Assembly: GCA_963082975.1 (NCBI GenBank)
Contig: OY720344.1
Span: 35,890,033 to 35,954,032, forward strand
Origin: Labia minor
Lineage: Eukaryota > Arthropoda > Insecta > Dermaptera > Spongiphoridae
DNA length: 64,000 bases
Reading direction: 5' to 3'
A program made the translations under genes and the position numbers. Every line of letters begins with the position of its first letter. Position 1 is the stretch's first letter. This document shows, one piece after another, positions 10,735-22,213 of this stretch. The notes below the pieces were generated by a model. The model ran no database searches. It saw nothing but the letters and a program-made list of their open reading frames with translations, and was not told where the DNA came from.

Positions 10735-10873
10735 ATTTATATCCAATCTTTAATCCTTTTTTTATCTCGAAAACTAGAAGTTTTACCCAAGTTACCCAAG
10801 AATTGCCTAAGGAAAAAGTTTCTTAGAATTAATCAAAGAATCAACTGGCGAAATTTCATTAAATTCCGAGAGG
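10735..10873. repeat. Inverted repeat arm, right
   Basis: Inverse of 8543-8664, with small indels ('acccaagttacccaag' against a single copy). It ends at 'aaattccgagagg'. Confidence 0.75.
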
Positions 10874-11659
10874 TATAAAATTATAATTGCAGCCCTAGCC
10901 TGGCTAGGAAAAAAATACCAAATAATTTAAATATGTTAAGTAATAATTTAAATTAAATAATAGTTATAAAAGATAAATAGCATTTTATAATTTTAAAAAC
11001 ACTACGAATATAAACTCTCGAAAATTTGGCTTTGCAAAACAACCTAAAAATTAACTTTATTGAAAATTTTTTATGTACATATATTATTTAATTTTGTAAT
11101 TAATAATAAAATAATTTCTATGATAATAAAATTATACTTACGCTTAAATTATAAACCATGTTTGTTGATGTTTCACATAAAGAATCAGTATTACAGTGAT
11201 TTCAGACCATGTGACCATGTGTTACATATCAAACTTTGACATTCAATCACATACCATCCATAGCGCCATCTGAGTATTAATATCCCAACTAATTTAAAAA
11301 AAGCGGGCTTGTGTATGTGTGTATTGCACGATTGTTTTTCTTTTTTTTTATTTAGAAGAGATATTGGAAAATAAATAATTGTAGAATTTTGGAGATGAAA
11401 TTAACATTTATCAATTATGTTTTTTTCAGAAATGTTAGTTTTATATCCAAATAAGCTGACCAGTCACTCTTAGGCAATTTTTGAAACCGAATTTGATATG
11501 CATCACAGACCATTTCTAAAACTAGGACCAGGGGGGGGCGCGTAATGTTAAATTTTGAAACTGCGTTTAGGGCCACTACATTATAGGGATGCAGCCTCGA
11601 ACTAATTGAGAAAAAAACCGGCCTGAGAGGAATGAAAAAATTATTAAATTTTTCATTTA
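10874..11659. other. AT-rich spacer between P-like copies
   Basis: No gene is seen. At about 11415-11455 a short stretch ('gttttatatccaaataa' context) resembles one arm of the P-associated hairpin, so part of this region is probably decayed P-like DNA. Confidence 0.45.
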
Positions 11660-11777
11660 AGTTAAAAATTATTTATTTAGAGCTAAAACTGATATTTCAG
11701 AAATATTTTTTTTTGTTTTTTTAGAAAATTGCTGAAATGTTGGTCTTATCCCAAAATAAATAATTTTTCACTTAACT
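11660..11777. repeat. Palindromic hairpin 3' of P-like copy 2
   Basis: Arms 'gttaaaaattatttattt' and its inverse are separated by 'tttcagaaata..ttgctgaaatg'. Diverged homologue of 5038-5153. Confidence 0.6.
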
Positions 11778-14507
11778 GAAAATTTTCATAATTTGCATGT
11801 CTAGAAGAAAAGAATAATGTTGTATGTGACATATTTATTTGAAAATAGATTATTACAAAATATCATTAACAATAATGATGTTTATCTCATTTGTGTAAAC
11901 AAATCTTTTATACATATTTTTCTTTAAACACATTATATTAAATTTCTCACTTAAATAAAAATTACACAATTTTTCAATTATATAATTATATAAATTGCAC
12001 ATCTAGAATGAAAAGAATAATGTTCTATGAACCTATTTATTTAATAAATAGATTATTATTGTGAGATGTTTTTAAACAAAATTTGTGATAATCTCTCACA
12101 GGCTGAGAGAGACTAAGAGGTTCTCACAGGCTGAGATCTTGAGGCCAAGGACGTAGAGTTAGAGTGACCAAGAAATATAATTAACGAAAATGTTGATGAT
12201 TTCGCTTGAAGATATATCCCTCTTACATATCAATCTGTTACACATTTTAATAAAATGTAGTAACATTTCTTTATGTAAAAGAAGGCTACATCTTTTGGCG
12301 AAATCATCACTATGTAAGGAACAAAAGTCGGTGGGGAAGAAAGGATCTGAAATGGAAGGAGAAGGGAGGATATTTGAGAGATGGATGATGCTAGGGATAA
12401 TACAATAAATAATTCTCTAAAGGATCTTGGTTAAAAGAACTTAAAGCAAGCTCTTCAAAACCAATTTCCTTTAGAGATTTCCACAAATTCAATACGTTGC
12501 TGATTGTTGAAATAAATAATTTCACAAATGGAGGGGGAGCACCAATGTTGCCCTCAACCATAAATTTAATATCCCTCAACGACCGCCTCGCCTTCATCAA
12601 AAATTCAACATGAGGCGAATAATCAGTCAATTTTCGGGCTAATGGGTTTTTAGAATTAGAGTCTGTATTGAGAGAGTCGAACAGGTCGTTCATGAAATTA
12701 ACAAAATCAGACGTGCCTTTTGCGTTCATTACCTTTGTTCTCGTAAGAGTACAAAGGAAAGCTACAACGGAGCGACTAAACACCTGAGTAGCAAGTTTCA
12801 CTTTCATTTTTTCACGATTTGACGGATTCACATGGGCATTAGTGAGTTTTGTGATCCTGAATTTCCCAGGAGGTGCTGCGTCAATCGCTTACGCTTTCTT
12901 TATGTCGCTCCATTTTGCCAACATGCCATTGTACACAATATCTTTGGTAATAAAATTGTCCCTCATACATTTCATCAGATGAGGGGGATCAAAAAGATGA
13001 ACAATTTCATAATCTCCAATATTGTATACAAAGTTGTCGGCTACTTTACCAGATTCCTTCGAAAGCAAACGAATGGCATCAACATTTCGCGAAGCACAGT
13101 CGCAGACCGAGGCAACGATTCTAAAATTGGTCTTTTCATGAACAGCCTGCACAACCTCGCTGATCAAATTCTTTAAAGTGAATTTGTCCGCTGCATTGCG
13201 TGTAAAGAAATAAGCTATAGGCTGTTTCCACACCAAAGCATGATCAGCGAGTTTAAGCTCACTTTCAGCCCCCGATTCTACAAAACCCTGTACCTTCCAA
13301 GAAGCTTTGCTTATTTTTAACTCTAAAAATTTTGCAATCTCCATTTCATCGAAAAGTATACAACAAAAGCGTTTCTTGAAAGTTAGATCATCGGATATGA
13401 GGTTCATATAGCCAAAAAATTGACTGTTGATGCCTGTTGTCATTTGGAAATTGCTTAGCAATCGTTTAAGAGTTTTCACCGAAGGAGGACATAAGATTTT
13501 TTGTAAATATCGATAGCACCTAGGGCTGTTTTATTATGGAGAGGAAAAGGGCTTTTTCTTTCTGGGAATACCGGCGGGGCTTTTTGGACAGATAGAAATT
13601 TTTAAGGTTGGATAAAACAAAAGTTGAGAGAAGAGCAGGGAGATTATGGATATCATTAATATTTTGAAATGATTTATGGAGAAGGTCTTTTGATTCTTTA
13701 CATTCTCTATCAATTATTCTCTTTCTCACTCTAGCTTCAATAGTCGCTTGACCTCGTTGAGCCTTTGGTATAATCTTTTCTTTCTGGGAGTCTCCTCGAA
13801 GACCAAGCCCAAACCATCTGATGGAGTAATAGGTGTTGCTAAAAAAAAATATTAAAAAAAATTTAAAAAATTTTCTTTTATTATTAAATTATTTTTTAGT
13901 AAACAACAACATTAAATTCTAAAACAAAAAGTTACACCAAGCATATATATAAATAATATAGATTAAAATATCAAAAATTAAATTGTGCTTAAAACATTAT
14001 AAATATAACATACATGTCCCAGGGGTGGATTCCAAAATATCAGTCTCCTCGAAGGCCAAGCCCAAACCATCTCATGGAGTAATAGCTGTTGCTAAAAAAA
14101 ATATTAAAAAAAATTTATAAAATTATTTTCTATTATCATTAAATTATTTTTTAGTAAACAACAACATTAAATTATTAAACAAAAAGTTACACCAAGCATA
14201 TATATAAATAATATAGTTTAAAAAAATTAAATTTTGCTTAAAACATTATAAATACCAGCTGGTCAGAGCGCCTTCGGCGCTCTTCACAGCTGGACGGGGG
14301 CTCCGCCCCCTGTACCCCCGAGTGGTACATCGTATTTGGTTAAAAGTAGTAAATGGTTTTCATCCATTTTGTTTCAATCATTATATTACATAAAACATTC
14401 ATTTCTTTTTGTGTTCTTATTTAAAATATATTTTAATTTAATCAGTAAATTAATTATATATATTATTATTGTAAATGTTATATCTATCTATTTATATAAC
14501 TCAAAGA

Positions 14508-14990
14508 TACTCTCGAAAGTTCTTGGCCACATTTCTCCAAATGTCCCTATTCTGAGCCCTTGTCCCATCTCTCTTACGTCCCTTCCTATGCGTCTTGATT
14601 CCCTTTGATAATAATTTTGATGAGATAAGCCTCTTTACTGCATGATAACAGGCGTTTCCCGATTGATACCTCGATTTAAATTCTTCTCAAATATTATTAT
14701 TCTTCGTGATTACATTCAATTTTTCTACATATTCAAATTTTACATTTTGTATATTAAGATTTTGTATGTTAATATTGTTCCTCTTTGTCACTAAATATTT
14801 TTTCTTATCACTATTAATTTCTTGAGTGTCTGGCCCTGAGCTTTGTTGATAGTATGTTTGTTTCCTTAGAACCTCCATTAATTTTTCCTCGCTATCTGTA
14901 ATTGCAATTGCCGAATCTCTTATAATATTTAAGACGTCTGCTTAGCCTAACTTTTCAATTTTTTTGTTTAATTGCATTTCGAGTGATTTT
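14508..14990 (-). pseudogene. LINE RT fragment carried in the Helitron
   Basis: Minus-strand homology to the LINE family runs from the YADD region (here mutated, 'gctaagcagacgtc') through 'EVLRKQ..NSDKKKYLVTKRN' to the C-terminal tail. The same mutated segment is found in the Helitron at 18587-19764, so it moved as part of the Helitron family. Confidence 0.75.
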
Positions 14991-15158
14991 TTCCCAATTT
15001 GTGTAATCACACATACTCACAACATGCAACATATAATTGGCTGTGGGAAAAACATGGGGATTGCAAATGAACTCCGCAGCACTTGAGTGTCTGGCCCTGA
15101 GCTTTGTTGATAGTATGTTTGTTTCCTTAGAACCTTTACCTCCACAAAACATACCCAC
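14955..15158 (-). pseudogene. Helitron helicase C-terminal fragment
   Basis: The translation 'SAAEFICNPHVFPTANYMLHV' corresponds to the better preserved piece at 21940-22200, which ends 'GQLYVACSRVGTKQHLFI', the Pif1/RecD-like helicase motif near the Helitron Rep-Hel C-terminus. It lies 5' of the Helitron terminus in the expected order. The frame is decayed. Confidence 0.6.
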
Positions 15159-15175
15159 ATTGCACTTTTATAATA

Positions 15176-15405
15176 TATACCGGGACCCTGAGCCTTGCTC
15201 GGTACTTAAGTTAAAAAAATGATTCATTATTATTGGATTTGGCTGGTAATATTAATACCTGGGACACCGAGCATTCGCTCTACCCTTTGAAAAATATTGA
15301 TATACAATTCTTTAATTATTTATTACAATTATTAAATGTTACACATTTGCATCAATCTGATTAAAATGAATGAACTTGTGCTCCTCAATAATACATAAAT
15401 ATATA
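15176..15405. mobile_element. Partial GTACC-family element
   Basis: Starts TACCGGGACCCTGAGCC and includes the 'acctgggacaccgagcattc' palindrome module, then matches the first third of 490-1158. The right terminus is absent. Confidence 0.7.
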
Positions 15406-15866
15406 ATATATAGGTTCATATATATTTTTTCTATAGTTTTTTTTTGAAAAACTGTTTAGCGCCCCAAGTGGTTATAAAACAAACAATTTTATATAATAAG
15501 ATTAATCCAAGTAATATCGTCTATTTCTATTCGACACTATTTTCACTCCTTGGGTAGCGGCCCAGTCAATGATCTTATATGTCGCCAAATTCAAAATCAG
15601 TGTTTGACACTACAGTTGTAATTGCATATATATATAATTGGCCTTTTTATAAAAATATATTAAGATCATATAAATTGGAATTTGTCATCCAAAGAATATC
15701 TATATATTTGTTTTTATTTATAATACACGAAAACATTCAAAATTATATGAATAAATAATTTTAATTTTGATCTCATAATTGGATTTTCATTTTCAATTGA
15801 CGATTTGAATTCATAAAATATTAAAAAAAAACTTTTAAAACTTTTTAAATTTTTTTCAAGTAAGTA

Positions 15867-17217
15867 GGGTGACCCAGCCAGTAGTTGAACAAATAAAGCC
15901 AGTTTACCACGGATCCTGTTGTAAGTTCTATACTATTAGCCGTAAAACTAAGCTAATGGATTTTTAACAAAGCTTTATTATTGTAGTTATTAAAAAAAAT
16001 ATTAAACAGTGCTTAACTGAAAAATAAAAAGCAAAAAAAAATTCACAACATTTTTTATGATTTTATCCCAGTGGTTGAACAGACATGTCCAGTTTTTGAA
16101 CGCTCGATATTCCAGTAATTGAACACCCGTTATTTCATAGGTTTTTTTTATTTTAAGTTTAGGTACACATCCAAAACGACTTAACAAATATCTAGGCCTA
16201 TAGCTTGAGCACTTATAATACAATACAAGGCTGGTTCACATTCCAAACATTGCTCAATGTTTAAATTATAATAATAATAATAACAATAATACATATATTT
16301 ATTTATTTATTTATTTCAAACAAACACCAATCGGCAATATACACATAAGATATAAAATTAAAAATATTTTTAAAATGTTTTAAACTTTTGATACGAAATT
16401 GCTTTGGGACTCGAGTCCCGTTACTGCATACAGATTCCTGGTTTTACTTTACTTTACTTTAGGCGAGTCCGTTTGTCTTGAAAGTGTTGCTTGGATTGCA
16501 CTAACATTCAATGCTGAAGGTGAGGCATCAAAATTATGATTAATTTCGGGCTCTTTTTCAATACACTCAGACAAAAGGCCATTTGTCTGAGTTTCATTAA
16601 GACATTTGCTCCGAAGCCTTTTCCAAAACTGAAACAGTTCACGGGCCTCAATATTACCCTCCCACTCTTCCTCTGCACTTTTCTAAATTCTTCAGGCCTA
16701 CCCTTGTGGAAGAGGGATTCAAGGTATAAGAGGGATTGAACATTCACAGTCTGGTGATCTTCGATGGCGGGCAACGTTCACCACTGTTCAATTACTGGAA
16801 TTTGTGCATTTTAACAGTGCCATTAGTTGAACAGTCAGTTTAGAGCTCTAAAAAATAAAAAATATCTATACCTTAATATCATGCTTCAAAATGTAGTCCT
16901 TTAGCTTTAATTTAAGACCAATTCGGTAAAAATATCTCTAAAAATGACAAGGATGCACGTGGATTACTTTTACCTACCGTATTTTCAGTAGACTAGTCGT
17001 GAATGCAAAAACAAGCATTTCATTTGAGGAAAAAAATAATATCTCTGAGTACTTAAGTCACGTGCAGCAGACGATAGGTGTTTCAGTTGTGACAACATAA
17101 CAACTTAAAAATAAAATAAAATTTCACGTTCCAAGCATGTTTCCTCTTGAGATTTTGGCGGATTTTTGGTAATTTGTTCAACTACTGGAAGGGGTTCAAC
17201 TACTGGCTGGGTCACCC
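15867..17217. mobile_element. pogo-like element with 24-bp perfect TIRs
   Basis: 1351 bp. Both ends read GGGTGACCCAGCCAGTAGTT then GAAC, inverted, identical over 24 bp and flanked by TA (15865-15866, 17218-17219). The motif CCAGTnnTTGAAC or its inverse recurs inside both ends (about 16070, 16100, 16112, 16780, 16823 and 17175), consistent with transposase-binding subterminal repeats. Only short frames remain (for example 16774-16508 and 16223-16002 on the minus strand), which I cannot match to a specific transposase domain. The related Helitron copy near 37095 lacks this insertion, which confirms the TA target. Confidence 0.85.
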
Positions 17218-18586
17218 TATATAAGAATATAAGATATATTATGGGTGAATTCAAAATGTATGAAGGGACACATTATATAATATAGATAGATATAACATTT
17301 ACAATAATAATATATATAATTAATTTACTGATTAAATATCTAATATATACTAATTGAATATTTAGTATATAATATTTTATAATATTTACCGGAGTATAAT
17401 AAATTGATAACGTCATTTAATTCTCCTCTATATATCGAATCGAATATAAAGATAAATCTTCTTTTAAACGTTGTGTGAAACAATTTCAAATAATTTAAAT
17501 GTAAAACTATTAATGAAATAAAAAAAAATCAAATATATGAATATAATATAAATATTTTTAATTTTATTTTAAGAATAGATATGTATATATCTCACAGGCG
17601 GTGGTTGTGACGTCACATATATACATTTAAATTTAGAAGAAGAAAACTAATAAAGATGTAGTTTTCCAGAGATGTGGTCAATAAAACTCAATTTTTCTTT
17701 ATAAATACTATCTCTGTTGTGAATTTCAAAAAAATCGTTAGAGCGGTTTTTGAGAACAATGAAACAAACAAACAAACAATTTTTACTCGTATAAGAAGAT
17801 AAGATAATACATACATGTCCCAGGGGTGGATTCAAAAAGATCTGTCTCCTCGAAGGCCAAACTATCAGATGGAGTAACACGTGTTGCTAAAAAAAATATT
17901 AAAAAAAAATAATAAAATTATTTTCTTTTATTATTAAATTATATTTTAAAAAAACAACAACATTAAATTATAAAACAAAAAATTACACCAAGCATATATA
18001 TAAATAATATAGATTAAAAAAATTAAATTTTGCTTAAAACATTATAAATAAATATAATACATACATGTCCCAGGGGTGGATTCAAAAAGATCTGTCTCCT
18101 CGAAGGCCAAACTATCAGATGGAGTAATAGGTGTTGCTAAAAAAAATATTAAAAAAATTTATAAAATTTATACAACTGAGGTATATATTCCTCTGTTTTT
18201 CGCAACCTTGGATATTCCATTATTAAATATTACAAAACCTACCATCTTGATTTATATTCAAGGGTATCCTTCCACGAACTAATTGGTTCTTTTCAGATGT
18301 GCAGAAATCATAATCATTAAAATGAAGTTTACATACACGAAATTTTGTCATTCTAGCATAAGGTAGGCCAAGCAAGTCAAGCCTGCCCATTTGTTTTAAC
18401 CATTGTTCTCTTAAAATATTACACCTTGGAAAAGAGAACAAGTGTCCTCGTTCTCCTCCAGGTAGAGAATTTGTAATACAATTCTTATGAACACAATCTA
18501 AAAACTGCAAAATCAATAATTACCTTTATTCTTAAAATTTAAATTTAAAATTAATCATTTTTTTTCTTTCTCAACTTTGGTACTTA

Positions 18587-19764
18587 TCTTATCTTCTTAT
18601 ACGAGTAAAAATTGTTTCTCTGTTTCTCTGTTTCATTGTTCTCAAAAACCGCTCTAACGATTTTTTTGAAATTCACAACAGAGATAGTATTTATAAAGAA
18701 AAATTGAGTTTTATTGATCACATCTCACGAAACTTTATTAGTTCTTCTTAATTTAAATTTATAATATATTGATGACGTCACAACCACCGCCTGTGAGATA
18801 TATATATCTATTCTTAAAATAAAATTAAAAATATTTATATTATATTCATATATTTGATTTTTTAATTTCATTAATAGTTTTACATTTAAATTATTTGAAA
18901 TTGTTTCACACAACGTTTAAAAGAAGATTTATCTTTATATTCGATTCGATACATAGTAGGAGAATTAAATGACATCATCAATTTATTATAGAACGAATCC
19001 GTAAATATATTTTTAATATTATATATTAGCTATTGATTATATTGTAATTCCACTCTTAATTATATACTTACATGAAAAAGGAAATCCAATTATGAGATCA
19101 AAATTAAAATTAAAATATGATTTTTTAGACATCCTCTAGGCATTTTTAATATTAGATTTATTGATTAAAAGAAAACAAAAACAAAATTAAATTATAAATA
19201 TAAATAAAACATAAAAATTATAAATATTATATACATATTCTTTGACCAATTATATGTTGCATGTTGTGAGTATGTGATTACACAAATTGGGAAAAAATCA
19301 CTCAAGTTAGGCTAAGCAGACGTCTTAAATATTATAAGAGATTCGGCAATTGCAATTACAGATAGCGAGGAAAAATTAATGGAGGTTTGAAATTAATAGT
19401 GATAAGAAAAAATATTTAGTGAGACAAAGAGGAACAGTATTAACATACAAAATCTTAATATACAATTTAAATCGAGGTATCAATCGGGAAACGCCTGTTA
19501 TCATGCAGTAAAGAGGCTTATCTCATCAAAATTATTATCAAAGGGAATCAAGACCATGGACGCATAGGAAGGACGTAAGAGAGATAGGACAAGGGCTCAG
19601 GATAGGGACATTTGGAGAAATGTGGCCAAGAACTTTCGACTATCTTTGAGCTATATAAATAGAAGAATACTACTTTTAACCAAATACGATGTACCACTCG
19701 GGGGTACAGGGGGCGGAGCCCCCGTCCAGCTGTGAAGGGCGCCGAAGGCGCTCGGACCAGCTGG
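18587..19764 (+). mobile_element. Non-autonomous Helitron, complete
   Basis: 1178 bp. The 5' end TCTTATCTTCTTATACGAG follows an A (18586). The 3' end has a gggggcggagccccc palindrome, then a gcgcc/ggcgc hairpin, then CTGG before T (19765). From 5' to 3' it holds the conserved 'tgacgtcac..caccgcctgtgag' module, AT-rich filler, a helicase C-terminal remnant (about 19245-19300) and a LINE RT fragment (about 19306-19650). It is the inverse of the Helitron at 14255-17804 without its later insertions. Confidence 0.9.
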
Positions 19765-19765
19765 T

Positions 19766-20194
19766 ATTTTATTATAAGATATATTCATTTTATGGAATTT
19801 CAATAGTTTTTTAAATTTTTTTTTCTATTTTAAAATATTATGTTATCTTATCTATTATTTCCTAATATCCTCTTCAAATGACCACAATGTTTTGGTGATA
19901 TTTATCCCCAAAATTTTTTAATAAAAAATATAATATAATTTTAAAATCTTTAATTGAGACATTTTGGTAAAATATCTTAATAAATATCAAGGGCGCAGAG
20001 ATAATTTTGACTAAAAACAAATTATAAATTATCCACAAAGATTTTTAATTTCACTTTTACTAAAAAACTACAGTTGGAAGAAATTAGTCTTTTTATACTC
20101 TGTCTCTGAAACATTCTAAAACTTTTTATTTCATTCTTTATTTACTTTCTTTTTAAAAGTTATAAATATTTATTTGTATATACATTTTTAAATC
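19766..20194. other. AT-rich spacer, no gene seen
   Basis: Between a Helitron 3' end and a Helentron-like element; no open frame or repeat terminus was recognised. Confidence 0.5.
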
Positions 20195-20817
20195 TTTTTT
20201 ACCGACCGACGATAGTAAGGGAGGTATTGTTTTCACACCAAATTTCACATCTGGAGATTTTTACATATCTCCACGAATCATTCATTTTCTTAACAGAAAA
20301 AAGTATTTTTAGCATGATGTCTGTCCGTCCGTCCGTATAGATGTGTACAGCTTGAACGGCTCAACGGATTTTAATGAAATTTGGTATATTTACTTAATGC
20401 ATGAGTATGATGAATTGATCAACTTTTAGTGTATATCCAGAAACCGGAAGTGATAGTATTACCGATCGACAATAGGAAGGGAAGGGTTATTTTCACACCA
20501 AATTACACACAAGGAGATTTTTTAAATATCTCCACGAATCATGCACTTTGTATTGGTTTTATCTTCGGGAAAAATCATCTTCATTAGTTTTTTCTTAATT
20601 TATAATTATATGACGTCACCCAGTCCTTCATAACGTCACAGCCAGCGCCTTCTTATATATTATAAATAAAATAAAATTAAAAATATTTATGTTATATCCA
20701 TATCTGTTTTTTATTGCATTAAAAGATTCATTTAAATTATTTGGAATTCTTTCTGTAGCTGGAAATTAATTTACTTCAAACCGTCGGTCGGTTCGGACCT
20801 GGCCACAGGTCAACTTA
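20195..20817 (-). mobile_element. Helentron-like alpha family, copy 2
   Basis: Starts TTTTTACCGACCGAC and ends with GTCGGTCGGTTCGGACCTGG and the CACAGGTC hairpin half, i.e. a full copy in inverse orientation to 1794-2412. It includes the duplicated 'cacttccgg' region and a 'tgacgtcac' module. Confidence 0.8.
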
Positions 20818-21234
20818 TTTTTTAGGTTAACATTGAAACTCACTCCCCAAACGAATACTTATACATGCAATTAAAAAAACTCACAAATTCAAGAATATAT
20901 TATGTATTATGTCTTTCTTTAAAAGATGACGCATTCGTTCAAGATATAATAAAACAACTTTTTTCCAAATTCAAATTAAATAAAAGAAACTTTCAAATCA
21001 ACTAAATGTGTGTATATAAGAGCTGAACATTCCGGATCTGGGAAACAAATTGATTCTTTCGAACCGGAAGATTCCATACGCCTCTTTGAAAAGATCCAGA
21101 CCCTTTCAATAATATTGTTCAATGAATGTCCAGCTCTACTAAATATATATATATATATATAAATACAATATTTATTTATATATTATTACAATTCAAAATG
21201 TAAATAAAATGATAATGAATTACCTGAAATTATA
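20818..21234. other. AT-rich spacer, no gene seen
   Basis: Contains a short (TA)n at about 21144-21162; nothing else recognised. Confidence 0.45.
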
Positions 21235-21930
21235 TGCTCTGTTGACTCTTCAGTGTCACCAATCTTACCAAAACCTATTGGGGAGCATTTCGTCACATTC
21301 GCCACCCATATAATACAATAGGAATAGGCAAAATAATTGTTTTAAATATTTCAATTTTTATCCATTTTGATAAAAGTTTTGATGAGATAAGCCTCTTTAC
21401 GATAATATCTTTATATTCTTTATAATTATCTTTATGATAATAGGCGTTACCCGATTGCGACCTCGATTTAAATTCATATCCAATATTATTATCCTTTGTA
21501 ATTACAGAATTTAAGTATTTAAATTTTTCTACATTTTTAAATTCTACATTTTGTATGTTAAGCCTTTGTGTGTTAATAATATTTTTCTCTAAATATTTTG
21601 TTTTATCCCTATTAATTTCAATCCCCATCTTATTTCCTGCCTCAATTAATTTTTCTATGTTATCTTTAATTGCAATTGCCGAATATCCTATAATATTTAA
21701 GACGTCTGTTTAGCCTAAATTTTGAATTTTTTCGTTTAATTGCATTTCGAGTGATTTTTCCCAATTTGTGTAATCACATACTCAAATGCTAAATTAAATA
21801 AAATTGGTGATAGTGTCTCCCATTCAGAATTTCAAAAGTTTCTGACAATTGATTTCCGCATCTTACTCTTTCTTTACTACCCTGAAAACAAATTTGAAGA
21901 TCAAAAAAAATTTGAAAAAGCTTATTCGAA
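21235..21930 (-). pseudogene. LINE RT fragment, Helitron-associated
   Basis: The open piece 21628-21293 reads 'MGIEINRDKTKYLEKN' and 'VEKFKYLNSVITKDNNIGYE', matching the LINE region after YADD. The upstream part covers the 'SPILFNLAFEY' and mutated YADD regions. It follows the helicase fragment (22200-21940) in the same order as in the other Helitrons; a Helitron 3' end was not found here. Confidence 0.7.
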
Positions 21931-21939
21931 TCTATATTG

Positions 21940-22200
21940 AGTCATACGTATGCTTTATTAAAAGTTCTCTGTTTTTCCACTTGGAGCTTAAATAAACAAA
22001 TGTTGTTTTGTACCTACTCGCGAACATGCAACATATAATTGGCCGTGGGAAAAAATGGGGATTACAAATGAATTCCGCAGCACTTGAGTGACTGGCCCTG
22101 AGCTTTGTTGATAGTTTGTTTGTTTCCTTAGAAACTTTACCTCTACCTCGTGGATCCCTCGACCAATTAACAGCCGTGTACAAACATACCCACATTTCAC
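21940..22200 (-). pseudogene. Helitron helicase C-terminal fragment (best preserved)
   Basis: Two overlapping frames give 'CTRLLIGRGIHEVEVKF' and 'HGQLYVACSRVGTKQHLFIY', the signature of the last motifs of the Pif1-like helicase domain of Helitron Rep-Hel proteins. A frameshift separates them. No Rep domain is present in the window. Confidence 0.65.
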
Positions 22201-22213
22201 TTTTATATATATA

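Larger units (their letters stand above)
14255..17804 (-). mobile_element. Helitron inserted in P-like copy 2 (contains a pogo-like element)
   Basis: The 3' end is at 14255: a GC palindrome (gagcgcc/ggcgctc type) and a 'gggggcggagccccc' palindrome, then CTGG abutting T. The 5' end is at 17804, beginning TCTTATCTTCTTATACG. It is flanked by A on the left and T on the right, the Helitron A/T target. Joining the flanks gives 'cattataaatataatacata', which is found in the neighbouring tandem unit, so that unit is an empty-site control. Inside: a helicase C-terminal fragment and a LINE fragment near the 3' end, a GTACC-family fragment and the 1.35-kb pogo-like element. Without the pogo insertion it is about 2.2 kb. 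Confidence 0.9.
13776..18136 (-). repeat. Four tandem copies (~250-bp unit) of P-like exon 2 plus intron
   Basis: Unit copies of the small exon lie at 18136-18065 (72 bp), 17886-17815 (72 bp), 14091-14014 (78 bp) and about 13840-13776, the last running straight into the transposase exon. Spacing is about 245-250 bp once the Helitron is removed. Each complete exon copy starts after an AG, ends before GTATG, and has a length divisible by 3 with phase 1-1, so any number of units could be spliced without changing frame. The flanking intron sequence ('gcttaaaacattataaat', 'catacatgtcccaggggtgg') is repeated with it. Confidence 0.85.
12391..18504 (-). pseudogene. P element-like THAP transposase copy 2, broken and split by a Helitron
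   Basis: The THAP exon (18504-18243) is 262 bp, exactly as long as in copy 1, with Cys4/Cys9 and the Cys-x2-His pair. Small exon 2 is present four times (see 13776-18136). The transposase exon runs from about 13800 to 12391 in three frames (open pieces 13729-13520, 13479-12889 and 12831-12391), so it carries frameshifts and stops. A 27-bp in-frame deletion before 'WKQPIAYFF' is visible by comparison with copy 1, and the C-terminus is altered after 'NQDPLEN'. It keeps the catalytic Asp residues lost in copy 1 ('FDEMEI' and 'VCDCASRN'). A 3.55-kb Helitron (14255-17804) interrupts the region between exon 2 copies. Confidence 0.88.
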
